A stretch of 33,209 nt of DNA from Acidobacteriaceae bacterium (lineage in GTDB: Bacteria > Acidobacteriota > Terriglobia > Terriglobales > Acidobacteriaceae). The notes below the pieces were generated by a model. It was given only the letters and a program-made list of their open reading frames with translations. It was not told where the DNA came from and made no database searches. The stretch spans positions 1-33,209 of the forward strand of contig JANYBT010000147.1 in the NCBI GenBank assembly GCA_025360645.1, in the 5' to 3' direction. Position numbers and translations under genes: made by a program. Each line of letters opens with the position of its first letter. The first letter of the stretch is position 1. Shown here in pieces: positions 24,201-30,903 of the stretch.

Positions 24201-24680
24201 GCCCAGCTCGGGTTCCACGGATTCCCGCTGAAAATTGAAAACCGGCCTCCCGGCAACGTCGCCTACATCTACGAAAAAGCCAGTGCAACGGGGCCTTACA
24301 CGCGTCCCGCCGGAGCATACACGCGCTATGGCGATGTGCGGCCGCTACTGAGCGCCACAGACGACAAGTTTGCCGTCTTCGGGTCGGGCGACGAGGTGGC
24401 GCTGGACTTCGATCCCGCAAAACTGCCGGTCCTGCCGCACGGGTGGGTGCGGGACTACTTCTTTGCCGCCCAAGGATACGAAAAGGACATGGACTTTTAC
24501 GCCTATCGTGGCGATACCGTCGAGCCCCTGCCGTTCGGAGGCATGGGCACGTATCCGTATGTGGGGAAGTCTTTCCCAGGCGATGCCGAACACTTCAACT
24601 ATCTGCTCGAATACAACACGCGGTTCCTATCGGGAAACGAGGCGGGGGGATATTCGTTCCGCTACCCAGACAAGCCGTGA
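21222..24680 (+). CDS. Secreted TPR-FG-GAP-ASPIC/UnbV protein with a long unassigned C-terminus
   Basis: The protein has 1152 residues. The ATG at 21222 overlaps the previous stop (ATGA) and is followed directly by a signal peptide ('MKLSLTFSLILAALSLSAVGA'). Further open codons exist upstream but run through the previous gene. TPR units span about 25-190 ('LNNLGVAYMNQQLFEKALKAFDEAARLDP' and repeats). A propeller with about seven Ca2+-type loops follows (DYDNDGLID, DYDSDGFAD, DYDHDGDLD, DYNHDGWMD, DYDNDGYVD, DFDNDGAVD; one, DYNNDRAVD, lacks the Gly). An ASPIC/UnbV domain is at about 633-715. From about 723 to the end is a ~430-residue region opening 'LFAWDGEHYALVGDMLGAG', predicted mostly β, which I cannot assign. 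It is the third gene of the cytochrome operon. Confidence 0.88.
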   Translation: MKLSLTFSLILAALSLSAVGAAPQQAARLNNLGVAYMNQQLFEKALKAFDEAARLDPKLEVAQLNRGVALLNLQRPDDARPLLDEAVKVNSSDPNAWYNLGLLHKNNSETEAAAAAFTRVTQLDPGDSDTWYFLGTVHAQAHQYPQAIEAFQHALKVNPLHASAEFGLSRSYQQSGDAEHAREHLKKFQYITQNKLGSPISLAYGEQGKYSRVEESPAVVEKAPAGITVKFVDVTAGAGLGAKPGAAEVNPGNASLLGPGACFLDYDNDGLIDLLLTGNAGAGGLTLYHNAGNGKFEDVTRKAGLDPTLHPVSCAVGDYDSDGFADIALSLNNRVLLLHNEKNKTFKDVTQAAGIRAAGPNVALTFIDYDHDGDLDLYVTQAQFEARDLARSPDSTDDAFADALQKPKPAGNWANQLWRNNGNGTFTDVSQETGLASKGYYTAVAGTDYNNDRAVDMVLAGWRSGATIFENPREGAFLARNPFPPATDVNGVAVLDYNHDGWMDFAFTHPDGRGISLWRSEDAVEFTPVPHPRLNWARGWGIAAVDYDNDGYVDLVAVGETPDGRGEVRLWRNLGLGGWKDVTAETGLDKIALQEPRAIIAGDFDNDGAVDLLITQNHGPAVLLHNEGGNKNNSLRLVLKGLNDNKSAIGTKVEVFSGTLKQKFEVYGATGYLGQNSPYLTIGLGQAKEADVVRMLWPTGVLQDEVEIAANKTQLFLEIDRRGSSCPTLFAWDGEHYALVGDMLGAGVVGHWVGPNQRNIARPVEYVKLDRHTLREKDGKLSFRFMEPLEESVYLDQVQLLAVDHPAGVEVYPNEYFASNPPYPVFRVVFAGDAQPPAGAWDEHGHNLLPDLLAHRYVGDFKVLPFAGFTEPHTLELDLGQSYSGGPLWLLLHGEIEYFSATSMYAADQAHLQPFAPYVEALNAQGKWVRVVDDLGFPAGGSRTMTANLTGKLPVGTRRIRFTTNLQIYWDNILISRTSQQQSSRLTPVPLAQAQLGFHGFPLKIENRPPGNVAYIYEKASATGPYTRPAGAYTRYGDVRPLLSATDDKFAVFGSGDEVALDFDPAKLPVLPHGWVRDYFFAAQGYEKDMDFYAYRGDTVEPLPFGGMGTYPYVGKSFPGDAEHFNYLLEYNTRFLSGNEAGGYSFRYPDKP

Positions 24681-24760
24681 AGCGGATGTGATTCGACCTG
24701 CCGCCGATGATCCCCGATTGCAAGGAAATATTTGCTTCGTCCTAGCCGAACTGCCGACCC

Positions 24761-25960
24761 CTACGTAATTTGTTGGCGGACTTCGGAGACTGCGTGCAGC
24801 AGCGTATCAATGTCGCTGTCGTTGTTGTAGAAATGACTGGAGACGCGCACTCCGCCGACTTCTGAGGTATAGCGGACCGAGACCAGAACCTTCCGCGCGA
24901 GCAAGCCTTGCATCAGTTTTACATTTTCCGCAGCGGAGCCGACCGAGAAGGTCACAATTCCGGAGCGGTTTTCGCGGGCCAGCGGGGTCACCACTTCCAC
25001 TTTCATGGCTTGCAGCCCGGCGATCAGGCGGTCGGTGAGCGCGAAGATGTGCTGGGCGATGTTCTGTTGGCCGATGTCGTGAATCAGATTGAGTGAGGCG
25101 GCCAGGCCAATGGCGCCGGGGTAGTTGGCGGTGCCGCCGGTTTCGAAGCGACGCGCGGTGGTGACATAGCTGTAATCCTGTACCGGAGTAATGGAGGGTG
25201 TTTGGAAATACTCGCCCCACCCGCCGGCGGGATCCTGCACGTCGAGATATCCGGCAAGCGGCGGAGTGAGGCGCTGCTGGGCTTCGCGATTCACGTAGAA
25301 GAAGCCACAGCCAAAGGGCGAGTTGAGCCATTTATGGCCGCCACAGCAGAGGATGTCCACCGGAGTGTCGCGCAGATCAATCGGAACCGCGCCGAGCTGT
25401 TGGATGGCGTCCACCACCAGCCAAATACCTCGCTCTCTGCACAATTTGCTGAAAGCGGCGAGATCGAGACGGAAGCCGTTGCTCCACTGCACCGTGCTGA
25501 TGCAAATGACGCGGGTGCGGGGAGTGATGCGGGCCGCAAAATCTTCGGCGCGAACTTCGCCGTGGTGGTGCGGGACGACGTCGATCTCAATGCCTTCTCT
25601 GCGGCGTTGCGTCCAGGGAAGTGCGACTTCCAGGAATTCCAGATCAGAGAGCAGAACGCGGTCGCCGGATTCCAGACGAATGGCACCGGCGGCGAGCGTC
25701 AAGCCGTGGGTCGTGCTTTCGACCAGCGCGATTTCATCTTCGTGGCAATTGATGAGGCGCGCGACCGCGGGACGAGCGGCAGATCGCATTTCGTCCATAA
25801 AAATGTGGTGAGCGGTCGAGGACTCAAGCGGACAGATCAGCGTCAAACCAAGGAATTTCTCAATGGCTTCGACGGCCGGGCGCGAGGCCAGAGAAACGCA
25901 CGCGGCGTCGAGAAAAGTCTTGTCGAGCAGACCAGGGAAGTGACGGCGAGCCTGAATCAT
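24761..25960 (-). CDS. Class V aminotransferase-fold PLP enzyme
   Basis: A 399-residue cytosolic PLP enzyme, with ATG at 25960 and AAGGAA 3 bases upstream. The PLP lysine is K210 in 'CCGGHKWLNSPFGCGFFYV'. D184 in 'LVVDAIQQLGAVPIDL' should contact the pyridine nitrogen. 'STTHGL' at 82-87 is the phosphate-side loop. The family includes cysteine desulfurases, selenocysteine lyases, kynureninases and isopenicillin-N epimerase-like enzymes; the active-site loop Cys of desulfurases is not evident, so the reaction stays open. The ridA stop is 7 bp upstream, so the two genes are almost certainly one operon. RidA quenches reactive enamines released by PLP enzymes, which fits. Confidence 0.9.
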   Translation of the reverse strand: MIQARRHFPGLLDKTFLDAACVSLASRPAVEAIEKFLGLTLICPLESSTAHHIFMDEMRSAARPAVARLINCHEDEIALVESTTHGLTLAAGAIRLESGDRVLLSDLEFLEVALPWTQRRREGIEIDVVPHHHGEVRAEDFAARITPRTRVICISTVQWSNGFRLDLAAFSKLCRERGIWLVVDAIQQLGAVPIDLRDTPVDILCCGGHKWLNSPFGCGFFYVNREAQQRLTPPLAGYLDVQDPAGGWGEYFQTPSITPVQDYSYVTTARRFETGGTANYPGAIGLAASLNLIHDIGQQNIAQHIFALTDRLIAGLQAMKVEVVTPLARENRSGIVTFSVGSAAENVKLMQGLLARKVLVSVRYTSEVGGVRVSSHFYNNDSDIDTLLHAVSEVRQQIT

Positions 25961-25967
25961 GGGTTCC

Positions 25968-26345
25968 TTAGGCGAGAGCGATGACGTCAATTTCCACCAA
26001 AACATCTTTGGGCAAGCGTGCGACTTCGACGGTAGAGCGCGCCGGCGGCTGGGTGGTAAAGTAGCGGCCGTAGACTTCGTTCATAGCTGCGAAATCGTTC
26101 ATGTTTTTTAGGAAGACGGTGGAGCGGACCACGTTCGCAAGATTGGTACCCGCGGCGGCCAGGATCGCGATGAGGTTTTGCATCACCCGTTCGGTTTGGG
26201 CAACGATGTCGCCGGCAATGACCAGCTGCGTAGCCGGATCAATGGCCACCTGGCCGGAGGTGAAGACTAGACCGTTCGCCTTGATGGCTTGGGAATATGG
26301 GCCAATCGCTTTGGGACCAAGATCGGTGGAAACTACTTCGCGCAT
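25968..26345 (-). CDS. ridA: RidA family enamine/imine deaminase
   Basis: A 125-residue trimeric enzyme that hydrolyses reactive 2-aminoacrylate-type enamines to keto acids and ammonia. The ATG at 26345 is preceded by AGGAGG at 4 bases, a textbook site. The open frame upstream is a shadow of repeat DNA. 'AIGPYSQAIKANGLVFTSGQ' (13-32) is the family signature. The catalytic Arg is R103 in 'PARSTVEVARLP', equivalent to E. coli R105, and acidic E118 follows in 'LVEIDVIA'. Both are intact, so it is a genuine archetypal RidA. It is the first gene of a two-gene operon with the class V PLP enzyme. Confidence 0.96.
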   Translation of the reverse strand: MREVVSTDLGPKAIGPYSQAIKANGLVFTSGQVAIDPATQLVIAGDIVAQTERVMQNLIAILAAAGTNLANVVRSTVFLKNMNDFAAMNEVYGRYFTTQPPARSTVEVARLPKDVLVEIDVIALA

Positions 26346-26406
26346 GAAGCCTCCTAGAATGCCATTCGTGAGTTTACAGGAAACCACTATGGATTCAGGC
26401 AAGAAC

Positions 26407-26519
26407 CTCACCACGGATTCACGGAGCCACGGAGAAAAGCGAGGATTGGCCCCTTGTCTCCGACCCGCTTGGGCGCACGCGATGCGAAACTTTCTCATCC
26501 TCCGTGGCGCGGTGGTGAG
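26407..26519. repeat. Dispersed 'CACGGA' hairpin repeat, copy B (intergenic)
   Basis: The left arm at 26407-26439 begins CTCACCACGGATTCACGGAG; the right arm at 26486-26519 ends CTCCGTGGCGCGGTGGTGAG. Their outer eight bases are a perfect inverted match (CTCACCAC/GTGGTGAG) and further stretches pair imperfectly. It fills most of the 181-bp gap between ruvB and ridA. It shares the core CACGGA(A/T)TCACGGAG with copy A at 19466-19480. Confidence 0.8.
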
Positions 26520-26526
26520 CTTTTCA

Positions 26527-27567
26527 CTAGAACAGCGAACTCTGCTTGCGGTTTGGAGTGATGCCGAAGTGTTCGTAAGCCAATTGGGTGGCTACGCGGC
26601 CGCGGGGAGTGCGATTCAGGAATCCGATCTGGATCAAAAAGGGTTCGTAGATTTCCTCAATGGCGTCGGCCTCCTCGGCGAGCACCGCGGCCAGCGTGTT
26701 CAACCCGACCGGGCCCCCCTGATATTTTTCAATGATGGCGAGCAGCAGCTTGCGGTCAATTTCGTCGAAGCCATGGGCGTCCACTTCCAGCATCTTGAGC
26801 GCGGCTTGGGCCGTGAGCAGGTCAATGTGGCCCGCGGCGCGGACCTGGGCGTAGTCGCGAACCCGGCGCAGCAGACGGTTGGCGATGCGCGGTGTTCCGC
26901 GAGAACGGCTGGCAATTTCGCGAGCGCCGGCAGCGTCGATCTGGACGTCGAGAATGTGTGCCGAGCGTTCGACGATCACCTGCAAATCTTCGTGGGTGTA
27001 GAACTCGAGGCGCAGCATCAGGCCGAAGCGCGAGCGCAGCGGCGCCGAAAGCAGTCCCGCACGGGTAGTGGCGCCGATGAAGGTAAAAGGCTTCACATCC
27101 ATGGTGTGAGTGCGCGCCGCCGGGCCCTGGCCGATGATGATGTCGAGCTTGTAATCCTCCAGCGCGGAGTAGAGGATTTCTTCTAGCGCCGGTTGCAGGC
27201 GGTGGACTTCGTCGATGAACAGCACTTGTTTGTCGCGGAGGTTGGTGAGGATGGCGGTCAGGTCGCCCTTGATCTGCAGGGTGGGGCCGGCAGTCTGCTG
27301 AAAGGCCGCTGCCAATTCGTTAGCGATGATGTTGGCCAGCGTGGTTTTGCCCAAGCCAGGCGGCCCGTAGAGCAACACGTGATCCAGAGCTTCGCCGCGG
27401 GAGCGGGCGGCTTCAATGGCGACGGAAAGGTTCTCCTTAACTTTGTTCTGACCAATGAATTCGCCGAGTCGCTGGGGGCGGAGCTTGAGTTCAAACGAGG
27501 AATCGTCCTCGACCGGGGCGGCCGAGACGAGACGGTCTTTCAGGTTGGGATCGGTGTCGGCGGCCAC
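26527..27567 (-). CDS. ruvB: Holliday junction branch-migration ATPase RuvB
   Basis: This is the hexameric motor of the RuvAB complex, which drives branch migration during recombinational repair. It has 346 residues from the GTG at 27567, chosen because family members are about 340 residues and begin shortly before '(D)[14 protein letters not shown]'. No start has a convincing Shine-Dalgarno motif. The open frame continues upstream to 27795, but that part runs through the vapB promoter and gene. Walker A is 'GPPGLGKTT', Walker B is 'LFIDEVHRL', sensor 1 is 'FIGATTRAG', and the arginine finger lies in 'LRSRFGL'. A winged-helix C-terminus ends the protein ('[12 protein letters not shown]'). ruvA and ruvC are not in the window. 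It is divergent from vapBC. Confidence 0.95.
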   Translation of the reverse strand: MAADTDPNLKDRLVSAAPVEDDSSFELKLRPQRLGEFIGQNKVKENLSVAIEAARSRGEALDHVLLYGPPGLGKTTLANIIANELAAAFQQTAGPTLQIKGDLTAILTNLRDKQVLFIDEVHRLQPALEEILYSALEDYKLDIIIGQGPAARTHTMDVKPFTFIGATTRAGLLSAPLRSRFGLMLRLEFYTHEDLQVIVERSAHILDVQIDAAGAREIASRSRGTPRIANRLLRRVRDYAQVRAAGHIDLLTAQAALKMLEVDAHGFDEIDRKLLLAIIEKYQGGPVGLNTLAAVLAEEADAIEEIYEPFLIQIGFLNRTPRGRVATQLAYEHFGITPNRKQSSLF

Positions 27568-27665
27568 TGGCGGAATGGTACCACGGCGCTCAGGAACGCA
27601 AGCGGCAGGGGAGTGTGGCAACAGAATCAAACGATCGCCAGGCTGCAGCCGGTCGAGATGCAGAG

Positions 27666-27703
27666 AATATATACAACAATACGGCAATATATACAGGTAT
27701 AAT
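27666..27703 (+). promoter_or_regulatory. vapBC promoter with two operator boxes
   Basis: AATATATACA occurs at 27666-27675 and again at 27686-27695, exactly 20 bp apart, i.e. on the same face of the DNA about two turns on. A perfect TATAAT (-10) follows at 27698-27703, only 6 bases before the vapB ATG at 27710. Transcription would start at or next to the ATG, giving a nearly leaderless mRNA. No Shine-Dalgarno motif precedes vapB. The boxes overlap the -35 to -10 region, suiting autorepression by VapB/VapBC. The low local GC stands out from the surroundings. Confidence 0.72.
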
Positions 27704-27709
27704 ATCCCA

Positions 27710-27964
27710 ATGCCCCTGAGCATCAAGAACGAAGCTACGGAATCTTTGGCGCGCCGGGTTGCGCGGGAGACCGGGGAATCCCTGACCGAAGCCATTCAAA
27801 CGGCGCTGCAGGAGCGCTGGGAGCGGTTGCGGCAAAAGCGCCGCGGTCATCTTGTCGCGGATCAGATCCAGGATATTCTGCGACGGGTGGACACCCTGCC
27901 GCGGAAGGACTCGCGTCCGGAGGACGAGATTCTGGGCTACGACGAACACGGGATTCCCCGTTGA
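27710..27964 (+). CDS. vapB: Type II antitoxin, VapB family
   Basis: An 84-residue antitoxin that binds and neutralises the adjacent PIN ribonuclease and represses its own operon. The ATG is at 27710. 'MPLSIKN' followed by '[29 protein letters not shown]' is the typical N-terminus of the Rv0623-like (PSK-type) VapB family, with a ribbon-helix-helix-like DNA-binding part. The acidic, proline-containing C-terminus ('[16 protein letters not shown]') is the likely toxin-wrapping tail. The stop overlaps the vapC start by one base (TGATG), so translation is coupled. Confidence 0.93.
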   Translation: MPLSIKNEATESLARRVARETGESLTEAIQTALQERWERLRQKRRGHLVADQIQDILRRVDTLPRKDSRPEDEILGYDEHGIPR

Positions 27965-28365
27965 TGGTGATTGACTCCTCAGCGATGGTGGCGATTTTTC
28001 TCGGCGAGCCCGAGCGGCAATGGCTGTTGGACGCGATCGGCGGAGCGGAAACTCGATTGATCTCCGCGGGCTCAGTGCTGGAGACCGGGATGGTGCTGGA
28101 GGCCAGGCTGGGCGAGACGGCGGGCCGCGAATTCGATCTGTTTCTGGTTCGCGCGGCTATCCAAGTGGTGAGTTTCGACGCCGAGCAGACGGAAATCGCG
28201 CGCTCGGCCTGGCGGAAGTATGGACGGAGCCGCCACGCGGCGGGACTCAACTTCGGAGACTGTTTTGCCTATGCCCTGGCGAAGGCGGCGGGGGAGAAGT
28301 TACTGGCGAAGGGAGAGGATTTTCGGCTCACGGACGTGGATCTGGTTTCGGCGATGAAAGAGTAG
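27964..28365 (+). CDS. vapC: Type II toxin, VapC family PIN-domain ribonuclease
   Basis: A 133-residue Mg2+-dependent endoribonuclease toxin; relatives cleave tRNA or rRNA. The ATG at 27964 overlaps the vapB stop by one base. The four acidic metal-binding residues of a PIN domain are visible: D4 in 'MVIDSSAM', E40 in 'SVLETGMV', D99 in 'NFGDCFAYALA', and D119 in 'KGEDF' (or D124 in 'RLTDV'). 'LNFGDCFAYALA' and 'LLAKGEDFRLTDV' are strong VapC signatures. The toxin appears intact. It converges with the EF-G-like gene at 28460. Confidence 0.95.
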   Translation: MVIDSSAMVAIFLGEPERQWLLDAIGGAETRLISAGSVLETGMVLEARLGETAGREFDLFLVRAAIQVVSFDAEQTEIARSAWRKYGRSRHAAGLNFGDCFAYALAKAAGEKLLAKGEDFRLTDVDLVSAMKE

Positions 28366-28459
28366 AAGTCGCAGCCTCGTGGTATTCGACCCGCTCAGCG
28401 CTCATTCACCATGGCCAGGACTTGCCGACATCTCAGTTGCGTAGACTCATATTCCGGGT

Positions 28460-30559
28460 CTACTCCTCTTCTTCCTTCACCTCACCGCGCTCAGCCTTTG
28501 CTTTCTCGATGATCTTTTCCTGCAACTGTGCCGGGACTACGTCGTAGTGGTGCATTTCCATGTTGAAGCTACCGCGGCCCTGGGTCATGGACGTTAGCTC
28601 CACGCCGTAGGTTAACATCTCAGCCATCGGTACTTCGGCCTTCACAATGGTGGTGCCTCCCTTGTTGTCCATGCCCTGGATGCGACCGCGGCGGCTGTTG
28701 AGGTCGCCCATGATGGTTCCGGCAAATTCGTCGGGCGCGGTGATTTCTGCAGACATGATGGGCTCCAGCAGGGTGGGCCGGGCTACTTCCATGGCCTTGC
28801 GGAAAGCGATGCGCCCCGCCATCTGGAACGAGAGGTCGTTGGAGTCCACATCGTGGTAAGAGCCCTCGTAGAGAATCACACGGAAATCCACCATTGGGAA
28901 TCCGGCGAGATAGCCGCGTTCGGCAGCATCGCGAATTCCCTTTTCGATGGGCGCAATGTAATTCTTGGGAATGGAGCCGCCGAAGATCTCGTTGACGAAC
29001 TCGAAGCCTCCGCGCGGAAAGGGTTCCACTTTGATTTTGCAATCCCCGTATTGGCCATGGCCCCCGGTCTGCTTCTTGTGGCGGCCCTGGACGTCAGCCT
29101 TGGCGCGAATGGTCTCGCGATAGGGGACTTTGGGCGCCTTCAAGACCACTTCGGCGTGGTAGCGCTTCTTCATCTTGGAAACCACCACTTCGATGTGCTG
29201 CTGGCCGGTGCCGGCGATGAGGAATTCCTTGGTCTGAGGGTCGCGGAAGAAGCGCAGCATGGCGTCCTCTTCCATCAACTTGTGCAGCGCGGGACCGAGT
29301 TTGTCTTCATCGGCGCGGCTCTTGGGCTCAATGGCAAAGGTGATGGCCGGGTCGGGCAGCTTCACCGCCGGATATTGGATGGCGGCAGCCTTGTCGCCCA
29401 AGGTATCGCCGGTGAGGGTCTCTTTGAGTTTGGCGACGGCGCCAATATCCCCGGCGTGCAATTCGTTGATCGGGACCTGCTGCTTCCCCTGCATCACAGA
29501 GATGTGGGCCAACTTTTCGGAGGCACCGCGAGTGAAGTTCTGCAGGGTCACTTCGTTTTTCACCACGCCGGAGAAAACTTTGAAGTAGGAGATGCGTCCC
29601 GCGAAGGCGTCCGAGAGGGTCTTGAAGACCAGGAGGGAACTGGGTTCGGAGTCGGCCATCTTGCGCGTTGCGGGCTCGCCGCCGTTGACCGCAACGCCTT
29701 GTGCAGTGCCATGTTCAATGGGCGAAGGGGTATAGTCCACGATGAAGTCCATGAGTTCGTCCACCCCGATGTTGCCCAGGCCGGAAGCGAACAACACGGG
29801 GAAAATGCGGTCTTCGCGAATGGCTTCATGCAGAGCGGGGACCAAGTCCTCTTCGGGGATGGTGCCCTTCTCAAAGTACTCTTCCATCAATGCGTCTTTG
29901 CCTTCGGCGACCAGTTCGACCAGCTTTTCGTGGGCTTCTTTGGCAGCTTCCGCCAAGTTGTCGGGGATGGGGCCCTCTTTGCCTTTGCCGTTGCCGCCCA
30001 TCTCGTAGGTGTAGGCCTTCATGCGCACCAGGTCCACGATGCCGGTGAGGTTCTTTTCACTGCCGATGGGCAATTGCAGCGGAGTGACCGACCGGCCAAA
30101 GGCATTGACCAGCGACTCGAGGACGCGAGTTGCGTCGGCGCGGTCGCGATCCATGCGGCTCACCACAATCATGCGGGGCAGGGCAATTTCGTCGCAGTAT
30201 GCCCACACCCGCTCGGTGACGACTTCGACGCCGGCTACGCCATCCACGACGACCAGCGCGGAATCCACCACGGGAAGAACCGTCTTGGCTTCGTGGACAA
30301 ACATGTTGAAGCCGGGAGTATCGAGCATGTTAATTTTGGTCTTTCCCCATTCGGCGAAGGCTAGGCCGGTGGAGATGGACATCTTGCGGGCGATCTCTTC
30401 TTCGTCGTAGTCGGTGGGAGCCGAGCCGTCATCCACGCGGCCCTGGCGCGGACTGGCGCCGGCGGTGTAAAGCATGGCGGAGACGAGGGAAGTTTTGCCC
30501 GCGTGTCCGTGGCCGATCAGGGCCACGTTGCGGAGATTCGCGCCTTCATAGACTTTCAC
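28460..30559 (-). CDS. Elongation factor G-like translational GTPase (EF-G2 type)
   Basis: A 699-residue five-domain translational GTPase, starting at GTG 30559 with AAGGAG 7 bases upstream. G1 is 'GHGHAGKTS' rather than GHIDAGKTT. Switch I has 'RKMSIST' in place of RGITI. G3 is 'DTPGF' rather than DTPGH, so the catalytic His is replaced by Phe. G4 is 'SRMD' rather than NKMD. Domain IV retains 'KVPYRETI' and 'QTGGHGQYGD', and the C-terminus 'LNSRRGRIQGM' is typical. The pattern fits the EF-G2 paralogue group (as in Thermus EF-G-2) rather than canonical FusA; no rpsL-rpsG-tuf cluster is near. The tail is acidic (EVKEEEE). EF-G2 proteins bind ribosomes, but their role is poorly defined. Confidence 0.92.
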   Translation of the reverse strand: MKVYEGANLRNVALIGHGHAGKTSLVSAMLYTAGASPRQGRVDDGSAPTDYDEEEIARKMSISTGLAFAEWGKTKINMLDTPGFNMFVHEAKTVLPVVDSALVVVDGVAGVEVVTERVWAYCDEIALPRMIVVSRMDRDRADATRVLESLVNAFGRSVTPLQLPIGSEKNLTGIVDLVRMKAYTYEMGGNGKGKEGPIPDNLAEAAKEAHEKLVELVAEGKDALMEEYFEKGTIPEEDLVPALHEAIREDRIFPVLFASGLGNIGVDELMDFIVDYTPSPIEHGTAQGVAVNGGEPATRKMADSEPSSLLVFKTLSDAFAGRISYFKVFSGVVKNEVTLQNFTRGASEKLAHISVMQGKQQVPINELHAGDIGAVAKLKETLTGDTLGDKAAAIQYPAVKLPDPAITFAIEPKSRADEDKLGPALHKLMEEDAMLRFFRDPQTKEFLIAGTGQQHIEVVVSKMKKRYHAEVVLKAPKVPYRETIRAKADVQGRHKKQTGGHGQYGDCKIKVEPFPRGGFEFVNEIFGGSIPKNYIAPIEKGIRDAAERGYLAGFPMVDFRVILYEGSYHDVDSNDLSFQMAGRIAFRKAMEVARPTLLEPIMSAEITAPDEFAGTIMGDLNSRRGRIQGMDNKGGTTIVKAEVPMAEMLTYGVELTSMTQGRGSFNMEMHHYDVVPAQLQEKIIEKAKAERGEVKEEEE

Positions 30560-30903
30560 GGATTCACTCCTTAGATTGCGGCTGGTAGGGACGGGATCAA
30601 AGCAGGTGACGGGAGGGAAGCTCGGCTGTGACGCGGGTCCGATCGAGATCGGAAGAGCTTGCAGTCCCGGTTCTATGGAATCCTGCCCGGCCTAGCCTCC
30701 TTAATCAAAGCAAACTTCGGCGACTTCGCGGACGCTCCCCCATCGCAAACAATTTGGGCTCCAGTACGACCTAAAAAAAGAGTGCAGTTACAGGCCAAAC
30801 CCGGAGAGCCTGCGAAAACTACAGATGCTAACACAGGAAGAGGCTCAAAGGACAGGAGGCGCGACCTTTGTGTCGGTGGATGCCCAAGGCTCCAGGGTCG
30901 TCG
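30560..30903. other. 344-bp intergenic gap before the EF-G2 gene
   Basis: This stretch holds the Shine-Dalgarno motif of the EF-G-like gene at its left edge and presumably its promoter. A TTG-started 82-codon plus-strand frame (30659-30907) has no Shine-Dalgarno motif or recognisable domain and is not called. AGATCGGAAGAGC at 30646-30658 is identical to the common Illumina adapter core. No terminator or RNA gene was recognised. Confidence 0.6.

Noticed and set aside
28441-28463. GTAGAC/GTCTAC inverted repeat between vapC and the EF-G-like gene
   Set aside because: Six-base arms with an 11-base loop and no T-run on either strand; it overlaps a stop codon and is not a credible terminator.
28853-30364. 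503-codon plus-strand frame opposite the EF-G-like gene
   Set aside because: Antisense shadow of a well-supported GTPase; Gly/Asp/His-rich composition without domain or ribosome-binding site.
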